The notes beneath the pieces are model-generated. The model did not search any database. It was not told the origin of the DNA and saw nothing but the letters and a program-made list of their open reading frames with translations. Of a stretch of 10,895 nt of DNA, positions 5,958 to 10,895 are shown in pieces. Both the position numbers and the translations under genes were made by a program. Numbering within the stretch: the stretch's first letter is position 1; every line of letters starts with the position of its first letter. This stretch comes from an uncultured Cetobacterium sp. (lineage in GTDB: Bacteria; Fusobacteriota; Fusobacteriia; Fusobacteriales; Fusobacteriaceae), in NCBI GenBank assembly GCA_900766645.1, contig CAAFWD010000177.1, forward strand, positions 1 to 10,895, read 5' to 3'.

Positions 5958-8210
5958 ATGAAGGATATTAAATGGCCGTTATTAGTAGCATACGATTTAA
6001 ATGACAAAAATGAGTTTAATCTTTTCACTGAGTATTTAGAAAAAATATTAGAAGAATTTGATTATATTCATGTAAACGATGGATGTGATTTAAAAAATGA
6101 GTTTTTATCACATCAAAATATTTCAGGAGTAGTTCTAACTTGTAAAGATGGTCTGAAAAATGATATTGATATGATTAGAAAAAATAACTCAAGAGTTCCT
6201 ATAATTTTACTTGGAGATAATAATATCAGAGTAGATTTAGAAACTTTAGAAAAAGTCGATTTAGTAATTGATATTTATGAAGATAGTATTTGTTTTTTAA
6301 AAGGACAAATAAAAAAACTCTTAGAAAATTATATGGCAGAAATAAAACCAATATTTTTTGGAAAACTTATGGATTATGTAAATGAATATAAATATCCGTG
6401 GCATACTCCTGGACATGGTGGCGGAGTAATGTTTATGAAAAGTCCAGTAGGAAAGATGATGCTAGATTTCTATGGAGAAAATACATTGAGATCAGATCTG
6501 TCTATTTCAGTTCCAGAGTTAGGATCTCTTTTAGATGATGAAGGACCAGTAAAAGATGCAGAAAGTAATTCCGCTAGAGTTTTCTCTGCTGATAAAACAT
6601 ACTATGTTTTAAATGGTACTAGTTCTGTAAATCAGATTATTTGGAAAGGAAGAGTTACAAAAGATAATTTAGCTTTTGTAGATAGAAATTGTCATAAATC
6701 CCTTAACTATGGGATGGTTATAACAGAAGCTATACCAATGTATATGGTACCAAGAAGAAATAAACTTGGAATAATAGGTCCAGTAAAATTAGAAGAGTTC
6801 ACTAAAGAATATATAGAGAAAGCTATAGAAAATAATCCAAGATTAACAGATGAGCAAAAACAACAAAAAATAAAGATGTCAGCATTAACAAATTCAACTT
6901 ATGATGGAATTTGTTATAATGTAAACAAAATAAAAACACTTCTTAATGAAAATGTAGAAAATTTACATTTTGATGAAGCTTGGTATGCATATGCTAAGTT
7001 CCATCCAATTTATAATGAGTTTTACGCTATGACAGATTCTAACGATAAAATAGAGCATCCACCAATTTTTGCTTCTCAATCAACACATAAATTACTAGGA
7101 GCTTTTTCTCAAGCTTCAATGTTGCATGTAAAAGATGGTACAAAGGAAAAAATGGACTTTATAAGTTTTGATGAAGCTTATTTAATGTACGGATCAACAT
7201 CGCCACAATATAGTATGATTGCTTCATTAGATGTAGCTACAACTATGATGGATTTTTCAGGAAGACAACTAATGGATGACACTCTTTTAAAAGCTATTCA
7301 ATTTAGAAAAAGAATGACAAAATTATATAAAGAGTTTGAAGAAAGAGGAGAATGGTTCTTTAAACTTTGGCAACCAGAAAAGGTATTTTATAGATGTGAA
7401 ATGGTAGACTTTGAAAAAATACCAGATGAATATCTATTAGAAAATCAAAGTTGTTGGACTTTAGAAAGCGATAATAATTGGCATGGATTTGAAAATATAG
7501 AGGAAAACTATGTAATGTTAGATCCAATCAAATTAACATTAAAATGTCCAGGAATAAATATTGATGGTATTTATGAAGAGTTAGGAATTCCAGCTACAAT
7601 AGTTAGTAATTATATGATAAAAAAAGGTATAGTAAATGAAAAAACAGATACTTATACACTTCTTTATCTTCATCCAATAGGAACAACAATAACAAAACAA
7701 GAAGCATTAATAAAAGGACTTTTAGAGTTTAAAAAAGATTTTGATTTAAATAGACCTTTAGTAGAAATTTTCCCAGAGTTAGTTAAAGATAATCCAGGAG
7801 TTTATGACAATCAAGGATTAAAAGATCATTGTTTAAGTATGCATAAATATATAAAAGATTCAAGACTTTTAGAATATATGGATGAAGCCTTTGAAATTAT
7901 ACCAAAACAAGAGTTAACTCCAGCAGAAGCATCAAGAGAAGTTTTCAGAGGAAATATAGAGCATATAGCAGTTAAGGATTGCTTAGATAGAGTAGCCGCA
8001 GTAATTGTAGTGCCATATCCACCAGGAATTCCAGTATTAATGGGAGGAGAAAAAATTGATGAAAAATCAAAACCAATTTTAGACTTCCTATTAGCAAGAG
8101 AGGAATTTGAAAGAGTTTTCCCAGGATATTATAGTGATATTCATGGAATAGAAGCTTTTATTGATAAAGATGGAGTTAGAAGATTCCACACAATGGTTAT
8201 AAAAAAATAA
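5958..8210 (+). CDS. adiA: AdiA-type PLP-dependent arginine (Orn/Lys/Arg) decarboxylase
   Basis: This 750-residue fold-type III enzyme most likely decarboxylates arginine to agmatine in the cytoplasm. Domains in order are an N-terminal CheY-like wing (about 1-130), the PLP-binding large domain opened by HTPGHGGG (149-156), and a C-terminal domain. Lys378 in STHKLLGAFSQAS is the Schiff-base lysine, and Asp339 in HFDEAW pairs with the pyridine nitrogen. From memory of the E. coli proteins, it resembles biodegradative AdiA (about 755 residues) more than LdcI or SpeC: it has YMVPRRNKLGIIGP, STYDGICYN, FDEAWYAYAKF, KLYKEF and PYPPGIPVLMGGE, where LdcI has YFRP and FDSAW. Lysine or ornithine as substrate cannot be excluded. 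It lies 64 bases after hdcA, in the same direction, and 38 bases before the antiporter with no terminator between. E. coli AdiA acts in acid resistance with AdiC, and the same logic fits here. Confidence 0.85.
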   Translation: MKDIKWPLLVAYDLNDKNEFNLFTEYLEKILEEFDYIHVNDGCDLKNEFLSHQNISGVVLTCKDGLKNDIDMIRKNNSRVPIILLGDNNIRVDLETLEKVDLVIDIYEDSICFLKGQIKKLLENYMAEIKPIFFGKLMDYVNEYKYPWHTPGHGGGVMFMKSPVGKMMLDFYGENTLRSDLSISVPELGSLLDDEGPVKDAESNSARVFSADKTYYVLNGTSSVNQIIWKGRVTKDNLAFVDRNCHKSLNYGMVITEAIPMYMVPRRNKLGIIGPVKLEEFTKEYIEKAIENNPRLTDEQKQQKIKMSALTNSTYDGICYNVNKIKTLLNENVENLHFDEAWYAYAKFHPIYNEFYAMTDSNDKIEHPPIFASQSTHKLLGAFSQASMLHVKDGTKEKMDFISFDEAYLMYGSTSPQYSMIASLDVATTMMDFSGRQLMDDTLLKAIQFRKRMTKLYKEFEERGEWFFKLWQPEKVFYRCEMVDFEKIPDEYLLENQSCWTLESDNNWHGFENIEENYVMLDPIKLTLKCPGINIDGIYEELGIPATIVSNYMIKKGIVNEKTDTYTLLYLHPIGTTITKQEALIKGLLEFKKDFDLNRPLVEIFPELVKDNPGVYDNQGLKDHCLSMHKYIKDSRLLEYMDEAFEIIPKQELTPAEASREVFRGNIEHIAVKDCLDRVAAVIVVPYPPGIPVLMGGEKIDEKSKPILDFLLAREEFERVFPGYYSDIHGIEAFIDKDGVRRFHTMVIKK

Positions 8211-8248
8211 ATATTTTATTAGTTAAAATATAACGGGAGGAAATAAAA

Positions 8249-9709
8249 ATGGCAGATGATGATAAAAAATTAGGACTCTTTGCCTTAGTGGGTGTTGTAA
8301 TAAGTGCGATGATTGGTGGAGGAGTTTATAACTTACCACAAAATATGGCTCAAAATGCCTCAGCAGGAGCGATACTTATAGCTTGGATAATAACTGGAAT
8401 AGGTATATGGTTTGTGGCAAATACCTTTAGAATACTTGCAAGTGCAAGACCTGAAGACACAGCAGGGATATATACATATGGAGAACAAGGATTTGGAAAA
8501 TTTGTAGGGTTTTTAAGTGCTTGGGGATATTGGATCTGTAACTGTTTCGCAAATATAGGATATGCAGTTTTATTAATGGATTCGTTAAACTATTTTTTCC
8601 CAGGGTACTTTACAGGTGGAAATAATATATGGTCTATACTAGGAGGAAGTATTGTTTTATGGATTATGTATTTTGTAATTTTGTCAGGGGTTAAAGGAGC
8701 TACTTCTATAAATATTATAGGGACAATAGGGAAATTGGTTCCCTTAGGTATTTTCTTATTTGTACTTTTAATTTTCTTTAAATTATCATTATTCTTTACA
8801 GATTTTTGGGGATTAAAAGCTTTTCCACAACTTCATGATGCTGATTTAGGAAGTTTATTTACACAAGTAAAAAGCACAATGCTTGTAACATTATGGGTTT
8901 TTATAGGGATAGAAGGAGCAGTTGTTGTTTCTGATAGAGCAAAATCTCAAAAATTAGTAAGTAAAGCTACTCTTTTAGGATTCTTAACATGTCTATTTAT
9001 ATATATTGGATTATCACTATTACCAATAGGTACTGTTCCTCAAGGAGAGATTTCAACTATGTCACCTCCATCAACAGGAGCTGTTTTAGGAAGATTAGTT
9101 GGTAAATGGGGAGATGTTTTAATGAACTTAGGAGTAATGATTTCTGTACTAAGTTCATGGCTAGTTTGGACAATAATGTTAGCAGAATTACCATTTATGG
9201 CTTCTAAATCTGGAACATTTCCAAAAGAGTTTTCAAAAGAAAACAAAAATGGTTCAGCAAGTTTCTCATTATTAATGTCAACTTTCATAATGCAAACAAT
9301 TATGTTTATCGTTTATTTCTCAAATAATGCTTGGAATTTAATGATAGATATAACAGGAGTTATGGTTTTACCATGTTATATTATTTGTACAGGATATCTT
9401 TGGAAAATAGCTTATAAAGACGATAACTATCCAAAAGATATATTTGCAAGTTTAAAAACTGCAATGATAACTGGATTTTTAGGAACAGTTTATGGGGCTT
9501 GGTTAGTTTATGCAGCAGGACTGAACTATATGTTGATAGCAGCTATAATCTACTCTCTTGGAATACCAGTTTTCATAAGAGCTAGAAAAGAAAATGCTCC
9601 TTCGGAAAGTGTATTTACAAAAACAGAAAAAATATTAGCAATTTGTTTAGTTTTAATTGGTTGTTATGGAGTAGTGTATGTAGTAAATAATATAAATACT
9701 CTACTTTAA
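8249..9709 (+). CDS. APC-family basic amino acid/amine antiporter (ArcD/HdcP type)
   Basis: This 486-residue inner-membrane protein, with about 12 hydrophobic helices, resembles the ArcD branch of the APC superfamily. That branch includes arginine/ornithine exchangers and decarboxylation antiporters such as HdcP. TM1 has the unwound motif SAMIGGGVYNLP (19-30) that binds the substrate alpha-amino and carboxylate groups. TM6 has WVFIGIEG with Trp216 and Glu222, spaced like AdiC Trp202 and Glu208. AWGYWICN in TM3 is also typical of the ArcD group. GGGAGGA ends 7 bases before the ATG. As last gene of the operon it should bring in the amino acid and export the amine. Histidine/histamine and arginine/agmatine are both plausible, and the sequence alone does not decide. 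Exchange of substrate for the more positive product would generate proton motive force. Confidence 0.85.
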   Translation: MADDDKKLGLFALVGVVISAMIGGGVYNLPQNMAQNASAGAILIAWIITGIGIWFVANTFRILASARPEDTAGIYTYGEQGFGKFVGFLSAWGYWICNCFANIGYAVLLMDSLNYFFPGYFTGGNNIWSILGGSIVLWIMYFVILSGVKGATSINIIGTIGKLVPLGIFLFVLLIFFKLSLFFTDFWGLKAFPQLHDADLGSLFTQVKSTMLVTLWVFIGIEGAVVVSDRAKSQKLVSKATLLGFLTCLFIYIGLSLLPIGTVPQGEISTMSPPSTGAVLGRLVGKWGDVLMNLGVMISVLSSWLVWTIMLAELPFMASKSGTFPKEFSKENKNGSASFSLLMSTFIMQTIMFIVYFSNNAWNLMIDITGVMVLPCYIICTGYLWKIAYKDDNYPKDIFASLKTAMITGFLGTVYGAWLVYAAGLNYMLIAAIIYSLGIPVFIRARKENAPSESVFTKTEKILAICLVLIGCYGVVYVVNNINTLL

Positions 9710-9721
9710 AAACATTTCTTC

Positions 9722-9747
9722 TTCTTTCTTTAGGCCCAAAGAGGGAG
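9722..9747 (+). other. Pyrimidine/purine hairpin after the antiporter gene
   Basis: TTCTTTCTTT (9722-9731) can pair with AAAGAGGGAG (9738-9747), ten pairs with three G-U, around the loop AGGCCC. No T-run follows, so it is a poor intrinsic terminator. It may stabilise the operon mRNA 3' end or act with Rho. The rest of the 139-bp gap to the next gene is AT-rich, and I could not choose a promoter in it. Confidence 0.35.
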
Positions 9748-9848
9748 AGCTATATAGAATTATTAATTTTTATAAAAGAAATTAAAAAAAATATAGAATA
9801 AATAAAAATAGACATAATAAATATTTTATTAAATCTGGGAGGCATTTT

Positions 9849-10877
9849 ATGAAAAAATTATTTTTAAAAACTCTTATTGGTTCTTTAATAGTTGTTGGAA
9901 CAGCTTATTCTGAAGATTTTGTGCCTAATGGAAGTTTAGAGTTTACACAAACTTTTTATGGAAATGCAGGAAAGTATAAAACAGAAACTTCTCACCCATC
10001 ATTTGGATTAAATTATAATTTTGCAAAAGATTGGAGTTTAGGTTTAGATTGGGATAGAACTTGGAACATGTATGATTATGACGGTGGAGTAGAACAACAA
10101 GATAATGATTACAGTGCTCCAAAAGCTATATTAAGTTATAACCATGGTACTTTAGAGAATTCAAAAGTAAAATGGACATCATCTTTAACTGTTGAAAATC
10201 AAGCTGAATTTAATAGCACTAACCAAACATATATTTTTGCTCAAACAGCATTTGATTTTGTAGATTATATTCCTAAAGGGGATTACATTCAGGCAACACA
10301 ATTTGCATTTTCACCAATGTATGTATATGGATGGAGTACAAAAGGTCCAGCAGGACATGTAAATACAGGTATTTTAAGTTTATTAACAAATTGGCAATTA
10401 CCAGCGAACTTTACTTTTACACTTAATGCTTATATGTTTAGAGAGTGGTATAATGGTTCCTTTGAAATAAGTGGACCAAATCAAGATTATGATTCAGCAA
10501 ATTATTTCATGGTTCTAGCATGGTTACAATATTCAAAAGAGTTGTATAAATTTAATGACCAAACATCTTTAGCATTTAACTTTACAGGTGGATTCGATCC
10601 ATATATTTCATCAAATAGAAGAGCAGGTTGGGCTTCACCATTTATTACAGGAGATCAAATGTATGAATGGTTAGGACCTACAGATGAGTCAGGAAATTAT
10701 AAAAATACTTATGCATTATTCGCTTTACCTCAATTAGAAGTAACATATAATTATTCAGATGATATTTCTTTCACTGCATTTGCTCAAGTTAAATATTCTA
10801 ACCAAGTATGGGGATCTACAGAGAAAGATTGGAAATTACAACCACAAGGTGGATTTGGTGTAACTTATAATTTTTAA
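9849..10877 (+). CDS. Outer-membrane beta-barrel (porin-like) protein
   Basis: This 342-residue exported protein has a signal peptide (about residues 1-21, MKKLFLKTLIG... ending GTAYS before EDF). The mature part alternates hydrophobic and polar residues and is rich in Trp, Tyr, Phe, Asn and Gly, as in transmembrane beta strands. The C-terminus GVTYNF ends in Phe, the outer-membrane assembly signal. There are no cysteines and no helical membrane segments. It is probably a general or substrate-selective porin of the kind abundant in Fusobacteriota, but I cannot assign it to FomA or to a specific family. GGGAGG (9837-9842) lies 6 bases before the ATG. It follows the decarboxylase operon by 139 bp in the same direction; a role in histidine/amine passage would be inference. 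The third base of the TAA stop (10877) is also the first base of the adapter, but the terminal Phe supports a genuine end. Confidence 0.82.
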   Translation: MKKLFLKTLIGSLIVVGTAYSEDFVPNGSLEFTQTFYGNAGKYKTETSHPSFGLNYNFAKDWSLGLDWDRTWNMYDYDGGVEQQDNDYSAPKAILSYNHGTLENSKVKWTSSLTVENQAEFNSTNQTYIFAQTAFDFVDYIPKGDYIQATQFAFSPMYVYGWSTKGPAGHVNTGILSLLTNWQLPANFTFTLNAYMFREWYNGSFEISGPNQDYDSANYFMVLAWLQYSKELYKFNDQTSLAFNFTGGFDPYISSNRRAGWASPFITGDQMYEWLGPTDESGNYKNTYALFALPQLEVTYNYSDDISFTAFAQVKYSNQVWGSTEKDWKLQPQGGFGVTYNF

Positions 10878-10895
10878 GATCGGAAGAGCGTCGTG
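10877..10895 (-). other. Illumina TruSeq adapter remnant, reverse complement
   Basis: AGATCGGAAGAGCGTCGTG is the reverse complement of the same read-1 adapter found at the left end. The contig ends in library sequence, and the region after the porin stop codon, including any terminator, is missing. Base 10877 could be genomic or adapter. Confidence 0.98.

Noticed and set aside
9040..9288. 82-residue open frame on the minus strand
   Set aside because: It is a shadow within the antiporter gene with no family resemblance.

Overview
The window is AT-rich DNA that reads like a low-GC Gram-negative bacterium, most likely a member of the Fusobacteriota (Fusobacterium/Cetobacterium type). It combines AT-biased codon use and strong AGGAGG ribosome binding sites with a secreted beta-barrel protein ending in Phe, which implies an outer membrane. 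The species cannot be fixed from the sequence. Both ends are not genomic: bases 1-31 match the Illumina TruSeq read-1 adapter and bases 10877-10895 match its reverse complement. The window is therefore a whole contig with untrimmed adapters, and its first gene is cut by the contig edge.

Left part (33-4214), three separate + strand units, each closed by an intrinsic terminator that overlaps or abuts its stop codon. (1) The C-terminal part of a DAACS-family sodium:amino-acid/dicarboxylate symporter whose substrate-determining Arg is replaced by Ala. (2) A small YqaA/DedA-type membrane protein. (3) A 925-residue membrane-bound sensor with tandem periplasmic solute-binding-like domains, one transmembrane helix, a GGDEF domain (variant SGDEI) and an EAL domain that keeps its catalytic residues, so probably a c-di-GMP phosphodiesterase driven by an extracytoplasmic ligand.

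Right part (4224-9709), an amino-acid decarboxylation locus. A stand-alone LytTR DNA-binding protein is transcribed leftward. It diverges, across a 365-bp regulatory region, from a rightward operon of three genes: hdcA (pyruvoyl-dependent histidine decarboxylase), an AdiA-type PLP-dependent arginine decarboxylase, and an ArcD/HdcP-type APC antiporter. Two mechanistically unrelated decarboxylases thus share one operon and apparently one precursor/product exchanger. Import of the amino acid, consumption of a proton during decarboxylation and export of the amine (histamine and/or agmatine) would give acid resistance and proton motive force. The regulatory region holds a perfect 12-bp inverted repeat (4727-4738 / 4880-4891) around a 141-bp centre that contains the best candidate hdcA promoter. 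The left arm also supplies the -35 of the best candidate promoter for the LytTR gene. A weak hairpin lies between hdcA and the second decarboxylase gene.

Far right (9849-10877): a signal-peptide-bearing outer-membrane beta-barrel (porin-like) protein with its own ribosome binding site, 139 bp after the antiporter. It could be the outer-membrane route for the same substrates, but only proximity suggests this. No tRNA, rRNA, CRISPR array, complete insertion sequence or phage gene was seen.
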